From contig NZ_LYRP01000001.1 of assembly GCF_001655675.1 (NCBI RefSeq), positions 186,001 through 250,000 of the forward strand: a stretch of DNA of 64,000 nt, written 5' to 3'. The position numbers and the translations under genes are program-made. The DNA comes from Mangrovibacter phragmitis (GTDB lineage: Bacteria; Pseudomonadota; Gammaproteobacteria; Enterobacterales; Enterobacteriaceae). A model generated the notes under the pieces. It saw nothing but the letters and a program-made list of their open reading frames with translations. It searched no databases and had not been told where the DNA came from. Below, piece by piece: positions 1 through 7,976 of this stretch (its first letter is position 1; every line of letters starts with the position of its first letter).

Positions 1-186
1 CTAACCAGCGGCTACAAGTTCCGTTACAGCAACATGCTGGTTGATGCCTATACCCGCGTCGATAACCTGTTTGATAAACAGTATGTGGGTTCAGTGATTG
101 TCAACGAAAGCAATGGGCGTTATTACGAACCGGCGCCTGGCCGTAATTATGGTGTAGGCTTGTCAGTTACCTGGCAATTTCAGTAA
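1..186 (+). CDS. yncD: TonB-dependent receptor, C-terminal fragment (YncD/PqqU-like)
   Basis: The window opens inside a gene; the last 61 codons are present and end in TAA. The fragment reads as the final beta strands of a TonB-dependent outer-membrane receptor: an R-V-D-N-L-F-D-K-x-Y segment, then Y-Y-E-P-A-P-G-R and a terminal strand ending W-Q-F-Q with an aromatic residue next to last. R-V-x-N-L-F-[DN]-K-x-Y is the usual barrel-end signature of this family. In E. coli the receptor gene yncD (pqqU, pyrroloquinoline quinone uptake) lies beside mcbR, and an mcbR orthologue follows here on the opposite strand. Family assignment is firm; the specific name rests on gene order and a short match. 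Confidence 0.75.
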   Translation, partial: LTSGYKFRYSNMLVDAYTRVDNLFDKQYVGSVIVNESNGRYYEPAPGRNYGVGLSVTWQFQ

Positions 187-202
187 GTTCTGAACGTACT
201 TC

Positions 203-243
203 AAACAGGGACGGTGAGGAATTCTTACCATCCCTGTTTTTTT
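203..243 (+). terminator. Rho-independent terminator after the TonB receptor
   Basis: AAACAGGGA pairs with TCCCTGTTT and the stem continues through a G-T pair into GGT/ACC. It is followed by a run of seven or more T residues. It starts 17 bases after the receptor stop codon. Confidence 0.9.
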
Positions 244-317
244 ATCCTGGTTAAACAGGCCACATTATTTCACGCCTGCGTTATTATTGTTTGCCTATTA
301 TCTCACCGTGCTGATTT

Positions 318-995
318 TTACGACTGTGCTTCAGCATTAAAAAAGTGAGTCATTGCCAGTTGGTTACTGTGTTCTATTGCTAAAATCAGTTCATGCTGTG
401 CTTTGGCAACATCTTTATTTTTTATCGCTTCCAGCAGTGCGTCGTAATTGTGGCGGTTCTGAGTAATATGTTCAGGCATCTGGCGCAAAAAATGAAAACA
501 CGGACCAACGCGGATCCACAACTGCTCTATCATTCCCAGCAGTAGTGGCAACTGAGCCCGCTCATATAATGTAAAACGAAACTCTCGCTGTGCCTGAAGA
601 GCGCTGTGAGCATCTCCTTTATCGCGGGCCGTATTAAACATTTCGCTAAGCTCGGCCAATTGCGCCATATTTCCCAGTGGTTGGTGCTCAATGAGACGCT
701 GAAGTGCCACCCCTTCCAACTCCTTTCTAATCAGGGTGATTTCTTCGAATTGTGACCGGGTGATTTTAGGCACAGTAAATGCCTGTGCGGGCGCAATACA
801 TAGCGCCCCTTCTGCGACCAGGCGTAATACTGCCTCGCGGACCGGGGTAATACTGACATGCATTTCTTCTGCAATATCGCGTGTATTAAGACGCTCGCCA
901 GGTGCCATTTGTGCAGCAATAAGCGCGTGTTTAAGACGTAACTCAACCTGCATAGTTAAACTCAGGTGTTGTGCATTGCGCAAATCCAGCATCAT
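318..995 (-). CDS. mcbR: GntR-family regulator with FCD domain, McbR-like
   Basis: A 225-residue transcription factor of the GntR/FadR type. An N-terminal winged helix (about residues 10-75) contains the recognition segment S-I-T-P-V-R-E-A, and the rest is an alpha-helical FCD ligand domain. It resembles E. coli McbR (YncC), which represses mcbA and affects colanic acid and biofilm, including the A-P-A-Q-A-F-T-V-P linker and the I-E-Q-L-W-[IV]-R-[VM]-G-P segment. The start at 995 is chosen because the double ATG follows a CAGGGAGAGA ribosome site; the longer frame to 1088 adds 31 non-conserved residues. It converges on yncD as in E. coli, but curA (yncB), expected nearby, is absent. Confidence 0.85.
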   Translation of the reverse strand: MMLDLRNAQHLSLTMQVELRLKHALIAAQMAPGERLNTRDIAEEMHVSITPVREAVLRLVAEGALCIAPAQAFTVPKITRSQFEEITLIRKELEGVALQRLIEHQPLGNMAQLAELSEMFNTARDKGDAHSALQAQREFRFTLYERAQLPLLLGMIEQLWIRVGPCFHFLRQMPEHITQNRHNYDALLEAIKNKDVAKAQHELILAIEHSNQLAMTHFFNAEAQS

Positions 996-1217
996 TCTCT
1001 CCCTGTTATGGACACATAAAAACCCTCCCGGGCCAATAGAGCGCGGGATGAGGCACGTATTGCGTGAGTGTCTAAATAAAATAAACAACCAAGAAGCGTA
1101 TTTTTATTCGTTATAAATATGTGCAACCTAATAAATCATACTATAACGGCATCGAGTTTGGATGACTTTAGGAACAATACGCAATTTCACTTTTTTTAAG
1201 TCAAATTATTACAATTC

Positions 1218-1799
1218 TCAGGAGGGCTGATTGAGCCTGACAACAATATATATGCAGGCGTTATCTGATTCGTTGCGAAATTCACAGTCATTCGGTGGCC
1301 CCAGCTCAAGGCAGTCTCCCTGCGCCATTTCATGGCGCAGGTCACCTTCAACAAACACCAGTTCGCCCTGGTGTACCCACAGTAACTGGCGAGCCAGTGC
1401 CCAGGCTGCGGCTGGCATCGGAACATGCTGGTGAGCTGGCAATTCAACCTGCACCAGGTCAACTGGCATATCGCTGCGTGGCGAAAGATGACGTCTGATA
1501 TAGCCAGTTTGTGGATCCTGCCACACGGGTTGTTGCCCATGGCGGAGTAAGCGCCCGGACGCCATTTCCGCACGGGCAATTAGCGTGGACATACTTATTC
1601 CCAACGCCCCGGAGAGCCTTGCGAGCAGTGTTGCCGTAGGGCTACTTTCACCCCGCTCCAGTTTGTGAATCATCGCCCGAGAAACCGCTGCTTTCTCCGC
1701 CAGTTCACTCACAGACCAGCCGCGAGATTCACGTTCTATTCGAATCCGCTGACAGATTCGTTGATTTAAGCTGTCTATTATATTATTCATATAGTCCAT
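1218..1799 (-). CDS. XRE-family HTH regulator with C-terminal cupin
   Basis: A 193-residue regulator with an N-terminal Cro/C1 helix-turn-helix (about residues 15-72; S-V-S-E-L-A-E-K-A-A-V-S-R-A-M-I-H-K-L-E-R) and a C-terminal small beta barrel of the cupin type. It has the architecture of SutR but is a different gene from the sutR orthologue near 30.4 kb. It is divergent from mnaT, with about 40 bases between starts, so it probably controls mnaT-ydcZ and itself. ATG 1799 or ATG 1790 could be the start; neither has a strong ribosome site. The longer frame to 1910 would run into mnaT and is rejected. Ligand unknown. Confidence 0.8.
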   Translation of the reverse strand: MDYMNNIIDSLNQRICQRIRIERESRGWSVSELAEKAAVSRAMIHKLERGESSPTATLLARLSGALGISMSTLIARAEMASGRLLRHGQQPVWQDPQTGYIRRHLSPRSDMPVDLVQVELPAHQHVPMPAAAWALARQLLWVHQGELVFVEGDLRHEMAQGDCLELGPPNDCEFRNESDNACIYIVVRLNQPS

Positions 1800-1838
1800 T
1801 ATAGTGACGCTTTTGAAAAATATCACCAGGAGTGATGT

Positions 1839-2360
1839 ATGCGTATTCGTCAGGGGACAGAGGCAGACTGCGAGGCTATTGCTGAAATCTATAACCACGC
1901 AGTAAAACATACCGCGGCAATATGGAACGACAAAACAGTAGATACAGAAAACCGAATTAACTGGTTACATCAGCGCCAGGATAAGGGTTTTCCGGTACGG
2001 GTCGCTGAAGAAAATGGGACTGTTATCGGTTACGCCTCATATGGAGACTGGCGGCCATTTGAGGGCTTTCGCCACAGTGTTGAACATTCTGTCTATGTTC
2101 ACCCCAGCCATGGCAGAAAAGGTATCGGGCGCGCCCTGTTAGGGGATTTGATTGATATTGCCCGCAATAAAGGAGTGCATGTCATGGTGGCAGCGATTGA
2201 ATCACAGAACATGGCATCACTCCATCTCCATGAACAACTCGGCTTCGTGGTGACCGGGAAAATGCCCCAGGTAGGCACCAAATTTGGTCGCTGGCTGGAT
2301 TTAACCTTTATGCAGTTGCAACTGGATACGCGCACTGACCCGGACAGCCTCCATGAGTAA
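1839..2360 (+). CDS. mnaT: GNAT N-acyltransferase MnaT (YncA)
   Basis: A 173-residue GNAT-fold acyltransferase. The acetyl-CoA motif (H-G-R-K-G-I-G-R-A-L, about residues 91-100) follows the V-E-H-S-V-Y-V-H-P strand, and the Q-V-G-T-K-F-G-R-W-L-D-L-T-F-M-Q-L-Q-L-D tail is nearly identical to E. coli MnaT. That enzyme acylates methionine and related amino acids and detoxifies methionine sulfone, methionine sulfoximine and phosphinothricin-like compounds with acetyl-CoA. The start follows AGGAG at proper spacing. The 3' end overlaps ydcZ by 8 bases, the same pairing as in E. coli. The divergent XRE-cupin gene is the likely regulator. Confidence 0.92.
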   Translation: MRIRQGTEADCEAIAEIYNHAVKHTAAIWNDKTVDTENRINWLHQRQDKGFPVRVAEENGTVIGYASYGDWRPFEGFRHSVEHSVYVHPSHGRKGIGRALLGDLIDIARNKGVHVMVAAIESQNMASLHLHEQLGFVVTGKMPQVGTKFGRWLDLTFMQLQLDTRTDPDSLHE

Positions 2361-2802
2361 CCCGCTTACCCTGCTCTGCCTGGTGTTGGCTGGCGTCGGG
2401 TTAGTTATCCAGAACACGTTGATGGTGCGTATAACGCAGTCCTCCTCAAGTGTACTGATTGCCATGCTGCTTAATTCATTGGTAGGTATTGTGCTGTTTT
2501 GCGCTTTTCTGCTTGCCCGCAATGGTACTGGCGGTTTTGTTGAACTGGCACGCAGCATCCACTGGTGGACTGTTATTCCCGGGTTACTGGGTTCATTTTT
2601 TGTTTTTGCCAGCATTCAGGGTTACCAGTTTCTGGGGGCGGCCACTACCATTGCGGTGCTGGTTGCCAGCCAGCTTATCGGTGGCCTGGTGATGGATATT
2701 ATGCGCAGTGGTGGTGTCAGTGTTCGGGCATTAGTCAGCCCATTATGTGGTGCCATTTTGCTTATTATCGGTGCCTGGCTGGTTGCGCGTCGCGAATTCT
2801 GA
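2353..2802 (+). CDS. ydcZ: YdcZ, DMT-superfamily membrane protein (DUF606)
   Basis: A 149-residue, almost entirely hydrophobic protein with four or five predicted membrane helices. It matches E. coli YdcZ over its length (Q-N-T-L-M-V-R-I-T-Q, W-W-T-[VL]-I-P-G-L-L-G-S-F-F-V-F-A-S-I, and the end G-A-W-L-V-A-R-R). The family is a half-size drug/metabolite transporter type that probably works as a dimer; its substrate is unknown. Its start lies inside the end of mnaT, so translation is likely coupled, suggesting export of an acylated product or its precursor (inference). Confidence 0.9.
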   Translation: MSNPLTLLCLVLAGVGLVIQNTLMVRITQSSSSVLIAMLLNSLVGIVLFCAFLLARNGTGGFVELARSIHWWTVIPGLLGSFFVFASIQGYQFLGAATTIAVLVASQLIGGLVMDIMRSGGVSVRALVSPLCGAILLIIGAWLVARREF

Positions 2803-2911
2803 ATTTAATACCTGCATGACTTTCTCCACAGATTCTTCATTTTTTAACCATATCACTCTGGCAAAGTGCCCTTCCTGCACATCGTGTTCTGGGTTGTATG
2901 AGAAGGTTGCT

Positions 2912-3058
2912 ATGAAAAAGAGTGTGATGATTTTATGTGCGGCACTGGCGATTGCCAGTCTGACTGGTTGTGTACCCTGGTGGGGACCAGGCCCCGGCGG
3001 TCATGGCGGAGGTGGCGGCGGAGGCCCGGGAATGATGGGTGGAGGCCCCCGCGGTTAA
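2912..3058 (+). CDS. Small glycine-rich lipoprotein
   Basis: A 48-residue protein with a lipoprotein signal peptide: M-K-K start, hydrophobic core, lipobox S-L-T-G-C with the lipid-accepting Cys at residue 20. The mature part is only about 28 residues and almost all Gly, Pro, Trp and Met (P-W-W-G-P-G-P-G-G-H followed by Gly runs), so it is probably unfolded. AGAAGG precedes the ATG, and a terminator follows 37 bases after the stop, which supports a real gene. I do not recognise a function. The Lys residues at 2-3 and Val right after Cys do not decide inner- versus outer-membrane placement. Confidence 0.7.
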   Translation: MKKSVMILCAALAIASLTGCVPWWGPGPGGHGGGGGGGPGMMGGGPRG

Positions 3059-3095
3059 CCGTTGTTTCACTCGGTGAACAGGGCATTCAGCGTAT

Positions 3096-3120
3096 AAACG
3101 TCTTCGCAAGGAGACGTTTT
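3096..3120 (+). terminator. Terminator after the small lipoprotein gene
   Basis: AAACGTCT and AGACGTTT form an 8-bp stem with an 8-base loop and end in TTTT. It lies between the lipoprotein gene and the convergent ydcY and may serve both. Confidence 0.75.
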
Positions 3121-3128
3121 GATTGCCC

Positions 3129-3386
3129 CTACGGCTGTTTATTCACCGGAATTTCACCACCCTCGCGTAAATGCATGCTCCGTTCATCATGCGTGCCCTG
3201 ATCTTCTTTATGGCGTTGACCATGGTGGGCAATAGTAATACGCAGCCGTTGTTGCTGCTCGTACCTGAACTCACGCGTCAATTCGCCGTTATTGCTCAAT
3301 TCAACCAGTAATTCATTCATCGGAATGATTTGATTAGAACGAATCGCCTCGTCCACCTGGGCAATGATAGTTTCCTGATTTGACAT
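3129..3386 (-). CDS. ydcY: YdcY family protein (DUF2526)
   Basis: An 85-residue protein matching E. coli YdcY (M-N-E-L-L-x-x-L-S, R-Y-x-Q-Q-Q-R-L-R-x-x-I-A-H-H-G-x-x-H-K-E-D). It is hydrophilic, helical, without signal peptide or membrane segment; the function is unknown. The start at 3386 is set by an AGGAGG five bases ahead of the ATG; an upstream GTG in frame is less likely. In E. coli the gene lies next to ydcZ and patD. Here the lipoprotein gene separates it from ydcZ and the srf operon separates it from patD. Confidence 0.88.
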   Translation of the reverse strand: MSNQETIIAQVDEAIRSNQIIPMNELLVELSNNGELTREFRYEQQQRLRITIAHHGQRHKEDQGTHDERSMHLREGGEIPVNKQP

Positions 3387-3665
3387 GTTCACCTCCTGTT
3401 TTAAATATAAGAGTACCGTGCTCAGCCAGCAACTGTATTATCTGTCTGCCCTGATGCTTACCTGTTAAAATTTGTTTTAGCCACTTTTTTTACGGCTCAT
3501 CAAGCAGTTAGCAGAAAAGTGAAAGCGCTTTTTCTGTTTTAGTCAAGAAAAAGCCACTGTATTAATAGCGCGATGATTTGCCCCTTTTGCCCTCTCTTCT
3601 GCCGTTTAGCTTCCTTAAGTGCAATTTATAGTAAAAGCGTGAAGATAGCTTTTGAGACCAAAACT

Positions 3666-5003
3666 GTGGCAAAAACACTATTACGAAGCGGTTTTCTTGA
3701 TGATTTTCTGGCTCTTGGTGAGAATGGACAGCCTGTATTTGATTCCGCCCGGCAAATTCGTGAAACCTTGCGTTTGCGTCGCCTGCAGGTTGTTGCAGAC
3801 AGCCTGGCTATCCCCCAACTTAATGATGATGGTGACCGGGTGGACTGGTATGCCAGCTTTTCGGGAAAAGTCACCACCTGGAGCAGTGCCAGCGACGGGC
3901 AGCGCAAACAAGCATTAAAAACGCTGGAAAAGTACGTTGATAATATCACCACTTTGAGCCAGCGCTGTTTACAGTCCGGGAATGCGTCGATTCAGTTATT
4001 TGGCGCATTGCTGGCCAAGGCTGTGCATTTCCCTGGAGCAAACCATTTATTTCTGGTCGATGACAAACCCGTCATTACTTTCTGGGGTTTTTTACAACTC
4101 AACCAGGATATGCAGGATGATGTGCTGGCGTGTTTACGCCATCAGGAGCCAGTCATTCCAGTAGTAATCGCGAGCCCTGAGCCCGAGTCTGGAGAACCCG
4201 CACCGCTACCAGAACAACCGACGATAAGTTCTCCCGATGAGCCGTTACTGTATAGTAAGCCTAAACAGGCTGCGCCCAGCGTGGAAGCAATCAATGCGGT
4301 ATATGCGGAGCAACTTGACGCGCCTGAAGAGACACCTGTAACGCCAGCAATCTCTGCCTCCGCAGCGGTGAAAAAGCGTCCGGCATGGCTTTTGCCCGCG
4401 GCCGCAGCCGTGGTTGTGGCGATTGCAGTACCTGCGGTTTGGTGGGGAGTGAGCCAGCATAGTGAACCAGTACAGACCAGTGCTCTGCAACCCGTGCAGC
4501 CAGTTGCACCCAAAGTAGTCATAGCGCCGTTAACTATGAATCTGCCTGTTGCAAGGGCAACCGTTGTGGCACCTCCGCCTCCGCCTCCATCGTTGCCTGA
4601 GACTAAACCACTCGCACCGCCGAAAAATGCCCTTGAAATGCCGGTGACGGATGTGCGGATGGGAACCACACGTTTCCTCAATGGTAACTGGCGGGTAGTG
4701 GTGAAACCACTAAAAGGACTGGATGTGCCTGAGGTTATGCATTACCAGATCCAAAAAAATAAAGGGAGCGTGCGTTTTAACCCTGAGAAGAATGTGACCT
4801 GCCGTGCGGAAATTTTTTCTGGTTTACTGAAAACCGGCCAGTTGATGATTAAACCGCGTGGTAGTGCACGGTGCAGTAATGGCAACCGTTATCCCATGCC
4901 GGAAATTGCCTGTGAACAGGGTGAAAACAACATCGCTGTTTGTAGTGCGAATTACAGTGAGCATCCGGCAACGCCTGTAACGTTAATTAAAGTGAGTAAG
5001 TAA
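3666..5003 (+). CDS. srfA: SrfA-family protein, single-pass membrane anchor
   Basis: First gene of a three-gene srfABC operon. The product has a soluble N-terminal half (R-S-G-x-L-D-D-F-x-A-L-G-x-N-G-Q-P-V-F start), an acidic Pro-rich stretch, one membrane helix at about residues 241-260 after positive residues K-K-R, a second Pro-rich linker with six prolines in a row near residue 303, and a C-terminal domain with four Cys (about 379, 403, 416, 426) that probably form periplasmic disulfides. The topology is therefore N-in, C-out (inference). The start is uncertain: GTG 3666 gives the family-like V-A-K-T-L-L-R-S-G start, GTG 3639 and ATG 3573 are alternatives, and none has a good ribosome site. 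SrfA proteins were named in Salmonella as SsrB-regulated; their molecular role is not settled. Confidence 0.82.
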   Translation: MAKTLLRSGFLDDFLALGENGQPVFDSARQIRETLRLRRLQVVADSLAIPQLNDDGDRVDWYASFSGKVTTWSSASDGQRKQALKTLEKYVDNITTLSQRCLQSGNASIQLFGALLAKAVHFPGANHLFLVDDKPVITFWGFLQLNQDMQDDVLACLRHQEPVIPVVIASPEPESGEPAPLPEQPTISSPDEPLLYSKPKQAAPSVEAINAVYAEQLDAPEETPVTPAISASAAVKKRPAWLLPAAAAVVVAIAVPAVWWGVSQHSEPVQTSALQPVQPVAPKVVIAPLTMNLPVARATVVAPPPPPPSLPETKPLAPPKNALEMPVTDVRMGTTRFLNGNWRVVVKPLKGLDVPEVMHYQIQKNKGSVRFNPEKNVTCRAEIFSGLLKTGQLMIKPRGSARCSNGNRYPMPEIACEQGENNIAVCSANYSEHPATPVTLIKVSK

Positions 5004-5006
5004 CCC

Positions 5007-7976
5007 ATGCTGGCACCCCTGAGTGATTACAAACAAAGCGTCACGCTGATTCAGAATAGCGGTGTGCAGTTTCTGGATTTTGGTGTAACGCCTTTTGATA
5101 TGCCCAACCAGGGCTGTTTTGTCCGGAAAACAGCAAACGGGCCTTTGCTACGCCTTGATTACGATATTATCCCCGGGAAATACAGCCTGCCCACCCTTGA
5201 TGCCAGTGCGCCAGAAGTGGTAAAGCCGGAAGTGACTCAGCCACTCAGCCAGTCACTACAAATGATGGATGGCGTATGGCTGCCAGTCCCATTTCTACGT
5301 TTCAACCCGCCCCGTACTTTCGTGGGTGGCCCGGACAATTGGGCCAGAGTCCAGATTCGTCAGTTGGCATCACCAGACAGCAAAGGCAATACTCACCGTA
5401 TTGTTGTCGCTTTTGATACTCAACTGGCAGAAGATGAACATAGCGGTGGCCTGGCGCCGCTGCAAAGTGATGTGCGCAATGGCACGCGGTTTACCCTTGC
5501 GTGGCAAAACCAGGATGTAGCTGAATTTCTGGACCAAACCTGGGTCGATGGCTGGTTACGTGAAGTTTTCACCCAGTACGCTACTCGCGAACAGGGGCGC
5601 AGCGAAGAAGATATTACTCGTGCGATGAAGTTGTTTGAGTACCAGGCTCACTGGATGAATGTGCTCACCCTGCTGAGCTCACTCAATATTCCTGAAGTGA
5701 AAATTGTTGGTGAAACCCTGCAAACCCCGGCAATCCCTGTTGATTTGGTTCTTGATGTCGGTAATACGCACACCTGTGGAGTGCTGATTGAAGACCATGG
5801 GCCGACAAACGACGGCTTGCGCCAGACAATGGCATTACAGATTCGTAATTTAAGTGAGCCGCAGTACCTGAATGCCCTGATGTTTACCAGCCGGATGGAG
5901 TTTAATGAAGCGCGGTTTGGTAAAACCCACTTTTCCGTAGAAAGTGGCCGCGATGAAGCCTTTATGTGGCCTGCTATTGTACGCGTAGGCGATGAAGCCC
6001 GTAATCTTGCAATAGCGCGCCGCGGCACCGAAGGTAACAGCGGCATATCCAGCCCGCGTCGTTACCTGTGGGATGAAACACCAGGTAATGAAGAATGGCG
6101 TTTTAGTCAGTTTAATACCCATACCCAGCGAGAGCCTCTGGCAACGGCCTGGCCGTTAATGAACCTGATGAATGATGAAGGGCAACCACTGTATCAGTTG
6201 CCACCAGATGAACGACTGCCTGTGTTCTCTCCTCATTACACCCGTAGTTCATTGATGATGCATATGCTGTGTGAGTTGTTGATGCAGGCGCTGGCCCAGA
6301 TTAATAGTGTTTCCAGCCGTCTTGCTCAGGGCTACCCCACTTCACCACGCCAGTTAAGAACACTGATTCTGACGTTACCATCGGCGATGCCGAAACAAGA
6401 GAAGGCTATTTTTCGCCAGAGAATGGAAGATGCGATTGCCGTTATCTGGAAGGCGCTGGGCTGGCATCCGGCCGATGACGATTTCTCTCGCCCGGCGGAG
6501 CGCCAGCGCACTGTTGTACCTGTTCCGGCAATTCACCTTGACTGGGATGAAGCCAGTTGTGGCCAGTTAGTCTGGTTATATAACGAAGCCATGATGAAAT
6601 TTGCCGGCAAAACGGATCAGTTTTTCTCAACACTTGCCCGTAAAGACCGACTGGCAGACGATGAACAACCCGGACGGGCAATTCGTGTGGCAACCATTGA
6701 CATTGGTGGCGGCACAACCGATATGGCAATTACCCGCTATCAACTGGATGAAGGCACTGGCAGCAATGTTAAAATCGCTCCAACATTACTGTTCCGCGAA
6801 GGGTTTAAAATTGCCGGGGATGATATTCTGCTTGATGTGATCCAACTGGCAATTTTACCCGCCCTTGAGCAGGCTTTTCAGCAAGCCGGAGTGGTAGATG
6901 CATCAGGTCTTATGGGGCATCTGTTTGGTGAGTCCGGGCGGATGGATACCCAGGGAATATTACGCCAGCAAGCCGCTCTCCAGCTGTTTATGCCGCTGGG
7001 CCATAAATTGTTGAGTGCCTGGGAAGAGCAGGATCCCAGCGACCCACAATCCGGGGTTTACACTACCTTTGGCGATTTACTGGCAGTACCGCCCGGCGAA
7101 AATGTGCTCCATTACATTCATAAAGCCGTTCAGGGTGCATTACCTCCCCAGAGTGATGCGTTTAACCTGATGTCAGTGCCCCTTGATGTGCCATTTTCCC
7201 TGCTTCACGATGCCATGATGGCGGGAAAATTCCGCATAACCGCCCCGCTGCATGCGCTGTGTGAAGCCGTATCTCACTATTGTTGTGATGTACTGTTAAT
7301 TACCGGCAGGCCTGGCTGCCTGCCTGGGATTCAGGCACTTATTCGTTACCTGCAACCGGTGCCAGTCAACCGCCTGGTGTGGCTGGAAAACTACCCGGTT
7401 CATGAATGGTACCCATTCAGTGAACAAGGACGAATTGGCAACCCTAAATCTACTGCCGCTATTGGGGCGATGCTGTGTAGCCTGGCTCTGGATTTGCGTC
7501 TGCCGGGTTTCAACTTCAAAGCGGCGGATATCAAAGCATACTCAACTATTCGCCACCTGGGGGTACTGGACAGCAACAACATGCTGAGCGATGACAATGT
7601 CTGGTATCAGGATATTGATCTGGATAATCCGGGTGAGAAACTTGCTGTTAAGGTAAGTTTCCCCTTGCGCGGAAATGTGACGCTGGGTTTCCGGCAACTG
7701 GATAACGCCCGCTGGCCCGCCACACCGCTGTATACCTTATCGATTGACGATGCCGGGCTGTCTCGCGCTATTGCCGGTGATGGTGTACTGAATGTTCGCC
7801 TGCAACTCCAGACTCACGGCGGTGATACGCCTCTGTCGTTTGAACTGGCAGACGCATGGTTACAGGACGGGCGCAAAGTGCCATTGTCGCAGTTAAGCCT
7901 GAAACTCAATACGCTGGCTTACCGGCAAAACAGCGCAAATTATTACTGGATTGATAGCGGGAGCGTCTACGCATGA
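5007..7976 (+). CDS. srfB: SrfB, actin/Hsp70-fold ATPase-like virulence-associated protein
   Basis: A 989-residue cytosolic protein of the SrfB family, matching its usual length. Three signatures of the actin/Hsp70/sugar kinase ATPase superfamily are visible: phosphate-1 D-V-G-N-T-H-T (residues 250-256), phosphate-2 D-I-G-G-G-T-T-D (565-572), and an adenosine-type loop G-R-P-G-C-L-P-G-I (767-775). The roughly 300 residues between the first two loops hold an insertion, and a family-specific N-terminal region of about 245 residues precedes the fold. It begins 3 bases after srfA stops and overlaps srfC by 4 bases (ATGA), so the three are probably made together. ATPase activity is inferred. Toxin and virulence roles have been claimed for SrfABC in pathogens, but I see no secretion signal. 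Confidence 0.9.
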   Translation: MLAPLSDYKQSVTLIQNSGVQFLDFGVTPFDMPNQGCFVRKTANGPLLRLDYDIIPGKYSLPTLDASAPEVVKPEVTQPLSQSLQMMDGVWLPVPFLRFNPPRTFVGGPDNWARVQIRQLASPDSKGNTHRIVVAFDTQLAEDEHSGGLAPLQSDVRNGTRFTLAWQNQDVAEFLDQTWVDGWLREVFTQYATREQGRSEEDITRAMKLFEYQAHWMNVLTLLSSLNIPEVKIVGETLQTPAIPVDLVLDVGNTHTCGVLIEDHGPTNDGLRQTMALQIRNLSEPQYLNALMFTSRMEFNEARFGKTHFSVESGRDEAFMWPAIVRVGDEARNLAIARRGTEGNSGISSPRRYLWDETPGNEEWRFSQFNTHTQREPLATAWPLMNLMNDEGQPLYQLPPDERLPVFSPHYTRSSLMMHMLCELLMQALAQINSVSSRLAQGYPTSPRQLRTLILTLPSAMPKQEKAIFRQRMEDAIAVIWKALGWHPADDDFSRPAERQRTVVPVPAIHLDWDEASCGQLVWLYNEAMMKFAGKTDQFFSTLARKDRLADDEQPGRAIRVATIDIGGGTTDMAITRYQLDEGTGSNVKIAPTLLFREGFKIAGDDILLDVIQLAILPALEQAFQQAGVVDASGLMGHLFGESGRMDTQGILRQQAALQLFMPLGHKLLSAWEEQDPSDPQSGVYTTFGDLLAVPPGENVLHYIHKAVQGALPPQSDAFNLMSVPLDVPFSLLHDAMMAGKFRITAPLHALCEAVSHYCCDVLLITGRPGCLPGIQALIRYLQPVPVNRLVWLENYPVHEWYPFSEQGRIGNPKSTAAIGAMLCSLALDLRLPGFNFKAADIKAYSTIRHLGVLDSNNMLSDDNVWYQDIDLDNPGEKLAVKVSFPLRGNVTLGFRQLDNARWPATPLYTLSIDDAGLSRAIAGDGVLNVRLQLQTHGGDTPLSFELADAWLQDGRKVPLSQLSLKLNTLAYRQNSANYYWIDSGSVYA

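Noticed and set aside
1109-1148. CGTTATA/TATAACG pair in the mcbR-XRE gap as a SutR site
   Set aside because: The halves are 26 bases apart rather than joined, and lie at the 3' side of the XRE gene; noted only as a possible relation.
1196-1579. Open frame of 127 codons on the minus strand overlapping the XRE-cupin gene
   Set aside because: Out-of-frame shadow of 1218-1799; no ribosome site and no recognisable domain.
3512-3536. Dyad CAGAAAA/TTTTCTG with inner AAAGCGCTTT ahead of srfA
   Set aside because: Symmetry is partial and the region is A/T-rich; could be an operator but support is too slight for a feature.
4142-4681. 179-codon minus-strand frame opposite srfA
   Set aside because: Antisense to the Pro/Ala-rich part of srfA; its Gly/Ala/Thr-rich composition is what that strand would give by chance.
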